Of a stretch of 45,425 nt of DNA, positions 9,571 to 17,729 are shown in pieces (position 1 is the first letter of the stretch; every line of letters starts with the position of its first letter). Where the stretch lies: the NCBI RefSeq assembly GCF_018448785.1, contig NZ_JAHCLU010000024.1, positions 1-45,425 of the forward strand. Reading direction: 5' to 3'. Under the pieces are notes generated by a model. The model ran no database searches and was not told the origin of the DNA. It saw nothing but the letters and a program-made list of their open reading frames with translations. Origin of the DNA: Halomonas jincaotanensis. Its GTDB lineage: Bacteria; Pseudomonadota; Gammaproteobacteria; Pseudomonadales; Halomonadaceae. Both the position numbers and the translations under genes were made by a program.

Positions 9571-10328
9571 GAAGCCGTTGAACAATTCAGCATACGGGCT
9601 GTGAAGCTGCCTGAAAGCGACTTTTCTTATCCAACAACTTGTTTCAGGGCACCATGGAGTGGCCCCTAAGAGATAGCCGCCTCGCTTTGCGGCTGCCATG
9701 CCAGATTCAAGACACACTGGCCACGTCAACACATCCTTGGCGTGCTGTGGCCAATACCAAGTTGTCGAGGGCGGGCAAGGAGATCAGTTGCGGCTGGTAC
9801 TTAGACACCCCCAAGGAGAATGACGCCTCACAAGAGCCTGAATCTGTTCCAATGAAAGAGCACGGATAAAAACCGGACAATCTGTAGTGATGAAAAGGGG
9901 GTGCGGCGTTTTTCTTGGACAACCTTCATTGGCGTTGACACCGATGAAGGAATGCATGTCTTGGCCCTCGAAGGTGGCATCTTCGAGCGCCTCGTCGGTG
10001 AGGGCATACCACTGTTGCAGGAAGTAGATCCGCAGCATGCGCTCCAAGCTGATGGGCGGTGGCTCCGCTGCATGCCAGGTTGGCGGAGTTAGATGGCGAT
10101 AGCGAATCTTTCAGGTGTTGCCATGGCACCATGGCTTCCATGGCACCATGGCTTCCTTCTGGTCAATTAATTGTTCACTGCCGGTGATGATGTTCTTGTA
10201 CTGATGCTCAGCCTGTGCGAACGAGATCTGCTTAATCGGGAGGCTCTGTCAGATGGTAGCAGAAGGCTGAGATTATAATCCGGCCGATGGCAATCAGGCA
10301 GCTCCGACGAAATTTATGGTGGATTTCC
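9571..10328 (-). mobile_element. Internally deleted IS5-family relic
   Basis: The left end (GAAGCCGTTGAACAATTCAGC) matches the left end of the full-length copy at 41332. The right end (GCAGCTCCGACGAAATTTATGG...GGATTTCC) matches its right end. Both sides carry TTAG (9567-9570 and 10329-10332), an exact YTAR-type target duplication. The length is 758 bp against about 1197 bp for the complete copy. The right half still encodes decayed transposase N-terminal sequence on the minus strand (MLRIYFLQQWYALTDEALED around 9930-10047), while the DDE middle is missing. A 17-bp tandem duplication (ATGGCACCATGGCTTCC) sits at about 10122-10155. Confidence 0.75.
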
Positions 10329-10331
10329 TTA

Positions 10332-11199
10332 GGGCCTGTTGACGTTTGATGGCAGAGGGAGGAAGGAAGACTTGGCAGGATAGAGGCAAGCTCGCAGACT
10401 ACAGGTTCCAACACCAACAGACGGCGAGCCCACCATGCCCCGATTGATGCTCACTGATGAGCACTGGTCGAAGCTGGAGCCTATCCTGCTGCAACAAGGT
10501 ATCTATCGCAAGGGCAACCTGCGAATGACGGTGGAAGGTATCCTCCATCGGATGCGAACCGGGTGTCAGTGGCGAGATCTTCCCGAGGCTTTCGGGCACT
10601 GGAACACCGTATACAAGCGCTTCAACGCCTGGTCGGCCGTCGGCAAGCTGTTCGCGGTATTCAGCGCCCTGGTGGAAGATCCTGATGTCGAATGGCTCTT
10701 CATCGACGGGACTTACATCAACGCCCACCAGCACAGCGCAGGCGCCTCAACCGACGAACCAGAAGCGATTGGCAAGAGCCGCGCGGGTAACACCAGCAAG
10801 ATCCATCTGGTGGCCGATGCGTACGGATTACCGATTGCCTTTAGCCTCACAGGCGGCGAGGTGCATGACAGCAAGGAGGCCCCGGCATTGATCGCCGAAC
10901 TGCCCTCAGGCGATGCGCTGATCGCTGACAAGGGCTATGACAGTGAGCCTACCCGAGAGCAGGTCGAGGAACAGGACATGCGGTCTGTCATTCCGAGAAA
11001 ACGCCACTCGAAAAAGGGAAATGCCAACTTGGACAGCGGGTTATATCGCTACCGTCATCTGGTCGAGAATGCCTTTGCGCGGTTGAAACACTACCGGGGT
11101 ATTGCCACACGTTACGATAAATTGAAGCGAAATTATGAAAGCATGGTGGCGTTGGCCTGCGGCGTCCTCTGGCTGTCAATGTGAAACGTCAACAGGCCC
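10332..11199 (+). mobile_element. Intact IS5-superfamily element with perfect 16-bp inverted repeats
   Basis: The ends are GGGCCTGTTGACGTTT at 10332-10347 and its exact complement at 11184-11199. TA flanks both sides, consistent with a 2-bp target duplication. The element is 868 bp and carries one uninterrupted transposase gene. It is inserted in the TTAG duplicate left by the neighbouring relic at 9571-10328. This is the youngest-looking element in the window. Confidence 0.88.
10435..11184 (+). CDS. IS5-superfamily DDE transposase
   Basis: The 249-residue transposase is complete. The N-terminal DNA-binding part contains RMRTGCQWRDLPEAFG and NTVYKRFNAW, typical of the IS427/ISL2-like group. 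The DDE residues are the D of FIDGTYINAHQHSAG, the D of LIADKGYDSE and the E of YRHLVENAFARLKHYRGIATRY. The ATG at 10435 begins MPRLMLTDEHWSKLEP, the usual start for the group. Many relatives need a frameshift to join two ORFs; this one is a single frame. It catalyses movement of its own element. Confidence 0.93.
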   Translation: MPRLMLTDEHWSKLEPILLQQGIYRKGNLRMTVEGILHRMRTGCQWRDLPEAFGHWNTVYKRFNAWSAVGKLFAVFSALVEDPDVEWLFIDGTYINAHQHSAGASTDEPEAIGKSRAGNTSKIHLVADAYGLPIAFSLTGGEVHDSKEAPALIAELPSGDALIADKGYDSEPTREQVEEQDMRSVIPRKRHSKKGNANLDSGLYRYRHLVENAFARLKHYRGIATRYDKLKRNYESMVALACGVLWLSM

Positions 11200-12650
11200 T
11201 AGGCGACGGCATTTTCCCGCAATCGCTTTGATTCAAAAAACTCTTCCGCAACAATTGTAGTTTTAAAATCGACTTCTTCACTACCAATTTCTTCAACAGC
11301 GGTTCGAATTGTATCAAGCCTTACACGGAAGAATTCCTTGCGGAGGTTAACTGCATTTACACGGTAACTTCTGAATTTTCGATGAAGTGCGGTTTCCATA
11401 GCAGGCGCATCATCGGAATAGATAATGGCATGTACATCAAAAGAGAATGGGACACTGGCATCACCTAATTCTTTTACTCTATCCATCGGATCCAGACGAC
11501 GAGTCATGCCGATCTTGTACACATTTTCACCGAAAGATCCTATATTGCTAATGACATACACATGTCCACGGCGAGTTTGTTCGGCAAGGCTCTTCGCTCG
11601 CTGCTCTTTGGCTTCAGCTTCCGCAAGTCGCTCCTCTAGATCAAAGATTTTAGCTTCTACAAGGGCGCGCTCTTCGGCAGAACTTTGATCCAATTCCTGT
11701 CGAGCTTTTTCTAGAATATCACGGTAGAGTTTCTCTTCTTTCTGAGCTGTGACTAAAGCATCTCGGTATTCCTTTTCAGCTCGAACTTCTTCGCGCATTT
11801 GCTCACGAATGAGTTTCTGCTCTTCCTGCTCATCTTTTTTCTTGAGAGTGTATTGATACTGAACTCCACATTCTTCGTACTTTAATGTGACGTAATCAAT
11901 ACTAATACCACACCGTAATGATGCTACTAACTTCTCTAGGTCATTGGCCAACTTTTCGATTTGACTTAGGGTACGGTCAAAGTTTGAAGGACTGACCTTT
12001 CCAATCAACATATCGCATTCAATGTTGAAAGCCCTAATAATCATTTTCATTTGACCATCGACTATCTTCTTGTCAATGCGACTATCTCCCGTGAGATTGA
12101 CATCCCCTTCCTGAGTAAAGGCCTCACCATTTTTTATCATTGATTTTTGTTTTTCTCGAAGCATCTTAATTTCGGCGGCGAAGCGCTCACCAGTTTCAAA
12201 AAGATACTCTGGCATTTCAAAGTGCCCATATTCTACATATTCATCCAAGCGGCTATAGAGATCTACCTTTGACATAAGCTCGTTGAGAGAAGACTCTTTT
12301 TCTTCTAAAACACTCTGGCGCTCGGCAATCAGAGATTCAATCCCGGTTAAAGTTTTTTTATCTTGGGTGAGTTGGGCTGCGATATTACCGGAATCATCAC
12401 GAAGTGCCTGAAGATCTTTCGTGCCGGCGTCTATCTTTTGCAATATTTTTTTAGATTCCTCATACCGCTCAAGCACATCATTTAGCGCTTGTTCTACTTG
12501 CAGTTTTTCGTAATTAGCTGCGGTTATGGCTTCTCTTATAGTCTTATAATTTTGAATTTTTTTACTTGTTCTCTTGCTGGCTAGTAAAAATACAGCTACA
12601 ACTGATATGATATATATCAATAGCGCCAAACCGATAGTAGTTACATCCAT
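11199..12650 (-). CDS. DUF4041 / T5orf172 (GIY-YIG-like) coiled-coil membrane protein
   Basis: The protein has 483 residues. Residues 5-25 form one N-terminal transmembrane segment (IGLALLIYIISVVAVFLLAS). A long charged coiled coil follows, with a DUF4041-like middle. Residues about 362-445 are a T5orf172/GIY-YIG-type domain (GHVYVISNIGSFGENVYKIG, then DPMDRVKELGDASVPF and ALHRKF). GIY-YIG domains are nuclease-like, and proteins of this type are common in phages and defence islands; its exact role is unknown. GAGG lies 6 nt upstream of the ATG. The stop is TAG at 11201-11199, whose last base belongs to the adjoining IS. Removing the IS restores TAA at the same position, so the protein length is unchanged. 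Confidence 0.82.
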   Translation of the reverse strand: MDVTTIGLALLIYIISVVAVFLLASKRTSKKIQNYKTIREAITAANYEKLQVEQALNDVLERYEESKKILQKIDAGTKDLQALRDDSGNIAAQLTQDKKTLTGIESLIAERQSVLEEKESSLNELMSKVDLYSRLDEYVEYGHFEMPEYLFETGERFAAEIKMLREKQKSMIKNGEAFTQEGDVNLTGDSRIDKKIVDGQMKMIIRAFNIECDMLIGKVSPSNFDRTLSQIEKLANDLEKLVASLRCGISIDYVTLKYEECGVQYQYTLKKKDEQEEQKLIREQMREEVRAEKEYRDALVTAQKEEKLYRDILEKARQELDQSSAEERALVEAKIFDLEERLAEAEAKEQRAKSLAEQTRRGHVYVISNIGSFGENVYKIGMTRRLDPMDRVKELGDASVPFSFDVHAIIYSDDAPAMETALHRKFRSYRVNAVNLRKEFFRVRLDTIRTAVEEIGSEEVDFKTTIVAEEFFESKRLRENAVA

Positions 12651-12653
12651 TTC

Positions 12654-12935
12654 TTACCTCATGTATTCGTTAATTATGTCTTTCTTTATTATGCGGCGTT
12701 CCTCGGCCCGATCATTAAAGCATTCCTTTGCTGTCTGAACTTCGTCTTTAATCACTTGAGCGTCCTCCCTGGCTCTGGCACGAAGTTCCTGTTCGGCTCG
12801 GCGCTGTCGAGCCTTGTGTTCTCTTTCGATTTCCCTGTTACGTCGCTGATTATCCCGTTCTGCTTGTTTTGCAGCTCGGTCGATAGACTTTGCTATTTTT
12901 ACAACCGTCCTAAATCCACTTGATCGTCTAGCCAT
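12654..12935 (-). CDS. Small highly charged partner of the DUF4041 gene
   Basis: This 93-residue protein is rich in Arg, Lys and Glu and predicted to be one long coiled helix (for example RRNREIEREHKARQRRAEQ). It ends 3 nt before the DUF4041 start, so the two are surely cotranscribed, and the start has an AAGGAT-like ribosome site. Similar small Arg/Glu-rich ORFs are often seen next to DUF4041 genes (recollection, not checked). A binding or scaffold role for the coiled-coil neighbour is inference. Confidence 0.6.
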   Translation of the reverse strand: MARRSSGFRTVVKIAKSIDRAAKQAERDNQRRNREIEREHKARQRRAEQELRARAREDAQVIKDEVQTAKECFNDRAEERRIIKKDIINEYMR

Positions 12936-13448
12936 TATGATCCTTCATTTATTTGATTATAAGCTTTTAGTCTGCTTCGCACTAAACAACTTCTGATGAC
13001 AATTATTTGATCAGCGATATCTCTTTGGGTCGTCCAGCCTAATTTGCTCGTACAATCGGTCTTGAAAGCATCCCCACCCAAAGAGCAGGCACGCTACCGC
13101 CAAGGGAGACCTGGTGTGAGAAAGCCATCCCTTTTGTGGAGGACTGTAGTGTCGCTATTTGGAGACGCTACAGTACCAGGTAGATACATACCTATGCAGT
13201 AGAGACTAACCATACTTTCTTCTACTTGCTAATGTTGATCTTAAGGTAGTTCTACTAAGCGCTCTATTGGTCAAGGCGTAGGGAGGGAGCTTGGATGAGA
13301 GAACTGGTCCCACACGACCGTAGGCCGCTGTGCCGGCTAGATGCAGGCCATTTCGGCCTTGTCAGGGATATTGCCTTGAAACAGAGGGTAGCTTGCACCG
13401 CAGTAGAGATTCTCGGCGACCAGCCTCGTCACTTTCCGACAGCCAACG
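12936..13448. other. Intergenic region with one strong hairpin
   Basis: No convincing gene is present. An 11-bp inverted repeat with a 10-nt loop lies at 13143-13174 (ACTGTAGTGTC / GACGCTACAGT, one G-T pair). It has no T-run, so it is not an obvious terminator. The promoter of the 93-residue gene should lie at the left end of this region. Confidence 0.4.
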
Positions 13449-13672
13449 GTGAGGGATCATGCCCAGTTCGTTCCCCAAGCTAGGCACAATGGCTCACCAC
13501 AACGGCCTCGGCAGCTCCTAGCTCGGCACGATCACTCACCTGGAGAACCCGAATCACCTTCAGTTAGGCACTATCGCCCACGAGAATGGCACCGAGAGAT
13601 GGACAACTAGGCACGATCCCTTACCAGGACCCCCACCACTCATCAGCTCGGCACAATCGCTCACCGGAACGG
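13449..13672. repeat. Array of ~16-bp repeats spaced 41-43 bp
   Basis: Five direct copies of a motif close to GGCACAATCGCTCACC start near 13483, 13526, 13567, 13610 and 13651, with alternating spacings of 43, 41, 43 and 41 bp. One inverted copy (GGTGAGGGATCATGCC) lies at 13449-13464. The copies share GGCAC-AT---TCACC with one to three changes. The regular spacing, about four helical turns, suggests binding sites for an oligomeric protein. The arrangement recalls the multiple internal end repeats of IS21-family elements, but no istA or istB gene is present, so this may be a solo end. Confidence 0.6.
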
Positions 13673-13741
13673 CTCCTGCCAATCACCCTGCCCCACGGTT
13701 TAGGCCGGTGACAATGTCTTCACTGGGGGTTCAAACCTTGG

Positions 13742-14076
13742 AGGTTCTTGGTGACATGAAACAGGAGCCAGGCCTTGGCGCGGGTGCTGGCCTTCCTTCT
13801 CGATCGCCAGCAGCAGCGTCTTCATAGGGCTGTCTTCCATCTTCTTGATGGTGCCGCGCTAGGCCGCGATGCAGCACCGGGAATCGGGGGCATCCTTCTG
13901 CTCGCCCAGGCGCTTGTCCATGCCAATTTAGCCAGCATCGCCCTATACCCGCTTATCGTCATCCTGGACCAGATGACCGGCCATGGTGACATCGGCGACA
14001 TTGGCCGAAGTGTTTGTGACGATGGTGCCCTCACGCATGTACAGCCCCTTCTGCGTCAGGCTGGAATTTATCTCCC
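13742..14076 (-). pseudogene. IS5-family transposase fragment
   Basis: The sequence matches the middle and C-terminal part of the transposase in the full copy at 41332-42528. Shared blocks include the end coding for the VTKNLFG-type motif (GGTTCTTGGTGACATGAAAC), the MKTL-type segment and the stretch coding for REGTIV. Several stops and indels break it. It abuts a truncated group II intron at about 14076, so one element disrupted the other. Confidence 0.7.
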
Positions 14077-14979
14077 CAACACCCCGAGAGGCCGCCGGGA
14101 CCAACCATCTCCTTTCAGAATGGTCGTTCGGCGAACTGGCGGTGCCTTGTATGTTCCCGCCTTGGCCCGGTGAAGCAAGTGATGTGAGGTTGGCTTCCAG
14201 TTGTCCCTGTTAGCCCGTCTCTGCCTGCCCATCGACGCTGACCGCGCCGTCCTTCCTCGTGCGTCAGTAAAGCTCGAGAAGCCAGGCTTTGTCGATGTGA
14301 TGAGCAAGCGTGGTCAGGGGCACGTCCGGTCGACGTACCGCCAACTCCGTTATTCGCTGGCGTCGTATGAAGATGGGGTCAAAGCTCAATGTCTCTGTCA
14401 TCGGTCCCTCCAGCGAGTCCATTGCCCGGTGCTCCCTTCGCCGGGACGACTTCCCCTGCTTCCTCACTACTATGGAGCACTCCGATTTCCTGCCACTGAT
14501 CCCGCAGGCTCCGGTTTCCCTCGCCCAACGGCACCATCCCAGCGTCCGTTGATTCGCTCCCTGCTGGCGACGACGCCCCGCCAGCGGGCCTGGGCCGTTT
14601 TCTAGCTGCCCGCAGCCGATGCCTTGTCGATGGAGGTGGCAGGACCTCCCAGGTTCCTGGGGAGTCTCTATGCCGACATGCCTCGCTCTCAGACCCCGGC
14701 AGGTCGAATGACGCCAGGCCAGTCTCGGCGCCTCGTGTCGCCTTCCGCCTTATTCACGACGTCGGCACCTGCAACAGTCCCGCTTTCGGGGCTCAATCAC
14801 GCGGCCTATCGGCTCGCTATCTACGCTTCGTCCGCACGGTCACCCGTACCGACGCAAGACTCGCTTCCAGTTGGTGGCCAGCCTTGACTGGGTGGGGTTG
14901 GCTACCCACAAGACTCCCAACACAATTTCCTCGGCTGCTTTCAGCCGATTCCCAAGTGACCAGGCTTCTCCTGGCGCAC
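14077..14979 (-). mobile_element. Group II intron relic: 5' half with truncated maturase start
   Basis: Read on the minus strand, it begins GTGCGCCAGGAGAAGCCTGG at 14979, the GUGCG start typical of group II introns. It runs through a structured leader that matches, with divergence, the intron at 30882-32703. The encoded protein begins near 14420 (MTETLSFDPIFIRRQ, then LTTLAHHIDKAWLLELY), followed by a stop. Reverse-transcriptase N-terminal sequence then continues (APPVRR, LKGDG) until it is cut at the IS5 fragment. Domains V and VI and most of the reverse transcriptase are missing, so it cannot splice or move. Confidence 0.75.
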
Positions 14980-15250
14980 GAATATCCCGGGTTTAACTTT
15001 CGAGTTTCCACTCGTTTTCAGCGTAGGACTTGTCATCCAGATTCGTATCTAAACCCTCGAAGGTGCGACGTGCCGCCATATTCGTGATCTCGGTGCCTGC
15101 CCAGATGCGCCTCGCGCGATCCTTTTGGCAGAGCGGATTCGCATTTCACCGACGCCACCACGGCGATGACCAACGCTCACCTTGACCGCAGAGGCGCGTC
15201 CACGACGCAGTCGCCGGGAGACCGGCGGGGCCATACCCAGAGAGCCCGTT

Positions 15251-15784
15251 TTAGGCACCGTTGCGCTCGATACCGCACTCCGCGTCCAGGGCGGCATTCC
15301 TTTTCTCATTAACCGGAATGGTCAGCGCACCCTCGGCGGGCGCACCGAGGAGCACGGCAACCACCACGGTTTCCTCGTTACGGCTCGGGTTGAGTGCCGT
15401 GTGGACGGTGTCACCCGGATCCACTAGCGCGTCCCCGGGGCCGTATTCGCGATCCAAACAGTCTTCCGCAAAGATGAACACGAACTCGCCCTCGGTAACG
15501 GTGATCAGGACTGTGCCGGGGTGGGTATGCCAGGGGAACACGGCTCCTGGCTGAATGGTGAACCGCACCACCGTGAGATGCGATGCATCGTCAAACGAGA
15601 TGGCCTGTTCCGGCAGCCCCTCCAGGTTCTGGGTGATCTTGACCGAGACATTACCGTCGAAGTCGTGCCGCTGGGTCAATGGCTCCGCCGCGATGGGCTT
15701 CGGTTCATTTGCCTCGACGGAGGCACTTACAATCAAAGCCACGAAGAGGGTGGCGCTTCCGACTAATTTTCGAATATGGATCAT
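15251..15784 (-). CDS. Exported cupin-domain protein
   Basis: The 177-residue protein has a signal peptide (residues 1-25, hydrophobic SATLFVALIVSASVEA, likely cleaved before NEPKP). The cupin domain spans about 65-160. WHTHPGTVLITVTEGEFVF carries the metal-binding HxH and the acidic residue of cupin motif 1, and PGDTVHTALN is motif 2. A periplasmic metal-bound enzyme or binding protein is likely, but the substrate is unknown. The ribosome site GGAGAGG lies 5 nt before the ATG. It is 53 nt downstream of the OsmC gene on the same strand and may share its transcript. Confidence 0.75.
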   Translation of the reverse strand: MIHIRKLVGSATLFVALIVSASVEANEPKPIAAEPLTQRHDFDGNVSVKITQNLEGLPEQAISFDDASHLTVVRFTIQPGAVFPWHTHPGTVLITVTEGEFVFIFAEDCLDREYGPGDALVDPGDTVHTALNPSRNEETVVVAVLLGAPAEGALTIPVNEKRNAALDAECGIERNGA

Positions 15785-15837
15785 GAAACCTCTCCAGTTC
15801 GCTCTTGTTGAAACACTGCCACGGGCAGTTGCCGACT

Positions 15838-16389
15838 TCAGGAAATCTGGTCAATGCGCCAGTCTGTGGTAACTTTGGTGCCACCTTGCAGCGTCTGGAA
15901 TACAATGCAGCAGTGCTCGGCACCGGCCATCAGGGTTTTGATGGTTCGCTGGCCGGTATCGGCGGGCACCTCCAGGCTTACATCGCAATGCAGGCGCTGG
16001 AATCCCACCGGCACACTTGCATCCACCATCAGGGCGCCGCGCACATCCACCTGTGCTTTGGCCATGACCTCGCTGTTCAGGATGGTCACGCCCAGACGCT
16101 CGGCCACCATGCGCAGCGTCGAATGCAGGCAGGCCGCTAGCCCGGCGCAAAGGTAGTCCCCGGGGTTCGGCGCGTCCTGGTCACCACCCACGGCGCTATG
16201 AATCCCATGTTGATGGTGAGGGCCCACGCTGTTGGCCATCTCGATGGCCCCGTGAACCGGGTCTTTCTTTTCGCTGGGCAGGGCCCTGGCGTGATCGGTG
16301 ATCCAGGCGTCTTCAGGCACCTCCAGATAGTGCCTATTCAGGCTATCCTGGCGCTCTGTGAACGATGATATTTTCTCTGCGACTGACAT
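15838..16389 (-). CDS. OsmC/OhrA-family protein
   Basis: The 183-residue OsmC-fold protein has the two family cysteines, one in AGLAACLHSTLRMVAERLGV and one in AEHCCIVFQ. In peroxidase members these reduce organic hydroperoxides. An extended N-terminus before the domain resembles the broader OsmC group rather than the short Ohr proteins. I chose ATG 16389 (MSVAEKI) because GGAGG lies 7 nt upstream; the in-frame ATG at 16416 lacks a site. It sits between a LuxR-tailed hydrolase and a cupin, all on the minus strand. A GTAGG-TTCAG-CCTAC palindrome lies just upstream near 16420-16434 and may be an operator. Confidence 0.82.
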   Translation of the reverse strand: MSVAEKISSFTERQDSLNRHYLEVPEDAWITDHARALPSEKKDPVHGAIEMANSVGPHHQHGIHSAVGGDQDAPNPGDYLCAGLAACLHSTLRMVAERLGVTILNSEVMAKAQVDVRGALMVDASVPVGFQRLHCDVSLEVPADTGQRTIKTLMAGAEHCCIVFQTLQGGTKVTTDWRIDQIS

Positions 16390-16533
16390 GATTTCGCCTC
16401 CTGTGATGAGTGGCATGTCGTAGGTTCAGCCTACAAAGCGTAACCACGTTGCACATGAGTCAGATGTCCCGAGGGAGATCACGAATGTCAGGAAAACCGG
16501 GACGAATGTCCCGGGGATGGAGTGGTCAGCGAG

Positions 16534-17604
16534 TCAGTCGTCGCCAAAACCCGCATTGCGAGCTTCGACCACCAGTTCCGAGCGGGTGGAGATCGCCAGC
16601 TTGCCGCAGATATTGCTCACGTGGTTGCGCACGGTTTTTGGTGCCAGTGACAGCGTGCCGGCGATGTGGGCGTTCGAGCGCCCTTGAGCAATCTGCTCCA
16701 GAACCTCACATTCTCGGTGGGTCAGCTCATGAAACAGGGAAGGTTGGGGCAGGTCCCGTTGCGGGTTGTCATTGAGAAACCGCCGGATTTCTTCAATGAA
16801 CGTTCGCCAGCCCGGATCCTTGGGTTGCAGGATGTGACTGCGGCCCTCGAGTGGCAGAAAACGACAGCCAGGAATCCGGCTTGCCAGATCCCGCCCGGCC
16901 TCAAAGGGCACCATGTTGTCGGCTTTGACGTGCGCTGCCAGGGTGGGTGTCTGCAACTTGGGCAACTGGCCGCGAATATCAATTTCATGGAAGCCGCGCC
17001 AGAGTCCGGCGGCGGTGGAGCTGTCCGCCGTCAGGCGTTGGAGATCGTCCCACCAGGTAATCTGATCGGGGGCATCGGAGGGCGACAGCAAGCGGGCAAA
17101 CACTTCCCGGAAGGCGCCGGTCTTCCGGCCCCAGCCGATCTCGATCATGCGGGCCAGGGTTTCAGCTTCCTCGACGCGGTATTTTGACATTCCCTTAGAA
17201 AACGCACCGCATGAGTAGGCGTTGTAAAGAATCAGGTGGCTGACCCGCTCCGGGTGCCGCAGTGCATAGGTCACGGCAATCGCCGCTCCCTGGCAGACGC
17301 CCAGCATCGGGAATCGCCGCCAGCCCAGGCTGTCCACCACCGCCTCCACGTCGCGCACCCAAGCCTCCAGTGTCTGCCCATTCACGTCCCTGTCGGACAG
17401 GCCGGAACCGCGAATGTCAAAACGTGCCAGCGTATGATCGCGCGTCAACTCTCGCAGCCAGTGCCGCCATATCGGGCTGTCCCAATCATGCTCGATATGA
17501 GTCATCCAACCGCCCACGCGCAGCAGCGGCCTGCCCCGCCCGGCAGTTGCGTAGGCGATGCGCACATCATCCGTTGTGGTGCAGAAACCTATCCGCTGTC
17601 TCAT
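16534..17604 (-). CDS. Alpha/beta-hydrolase with C-terminal LuxR helix-turn-helix
   Basis: The protein has about 356 residues from ATG 17604 (MRQRIGFC). Residues 1-270 are an alpha/beta-hydrolase: oxyanion region, DIRGSGLSD, nucleophile elbow LGVCQGAAIA, a late Asp (HVKADNMVP) and His (EGRSHILQ). The elbow has Cys (C104) where Ser is usual. Residues about 295-350 are a LuxR-type HTH (LTHRECEVLEQIAQG, APKTVRNHVSNI). The fusion suggests a ligand-sensing transcription regulator derived from a hydrolase, perhaps of the following osmC and cupin genes (inference). An in-frame upstream start at 17754 would read through the attC site and is unlikely. Confidence 0.8.
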   Translation of the reverse strand: MRQRIGFCTTTDDVRIAYATAGRGRPLLRVGGWMTHIEHDWDSPIWRHWLRELTRDHTLARFDIRGSGLSDRDVNGQTLEAWVRDVEAVVDSLGWRRFPMLGVCQGAAIAVTYALRHPERVSHLILYNAYSCGAFSKGMSKYRVEEAETLARMIEIGWGRKTGAFREVFARLLSPSDAPDQITWWDDLQRLTADSSTAAGLWRGFHEIDIRGQLPKLQTPTLAAHVKADNMVPFEAGRDLASRIPGCRFLPLEGRSHILQPKDPGWRTFIEEIRRFLNDNPQRDLPQPSLFHELTHRECEVLEQIAQGRSNAHIAGTLSLAPKTVRNHVSNICGKLAISTRSELVVEARNAGFGDD

Positions 17605-17633
17605 ACCAATAGCCCAATGCTTGTCTACTCGAC

Positions 17634-17711
17634 GCCCAACGCCGCGCACACCGGCGCGAGCTTGCGAGCGTCCGGCAGCCGGAGGCTGCGTAGTGCTGCG
17701 CTTGGTTATGT
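17634..17711 (-). repeat. Integron attC site (59-base element)
   Basis: On the minus strand it runs from ACATAAC to the core site GTTGGGC over 78 bp. The inner arms pair as GCGCAGCAC with GTGTGCGC, leaving a single unpaired G, the hallmark of attC folding. A stable central stem (CAGCCTCCGGCTG) lies between them. It lies directly after the stop of the VOC-family gene, as expected of a gene cassette. No integrase is in the window. The outer R'' box is imperfect, so recombination activity is uncertain. Confidence 0.65.
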
Positions 17712-17729
17712 GTTGATGCTGCCACCACT

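Noticed and set aside
13449..13672. CRISPR array
   Set aside because: Repeats are only about 16 bp, vary between copies, include an inverted copy, and the interval alternates 43/41 bp. No cas genes are present.
14201..15087. Several plus-strand open frames of 60-130 codons
   Set aside because: They lie antisense to the group II intron leader and maturase start and have no motifs.
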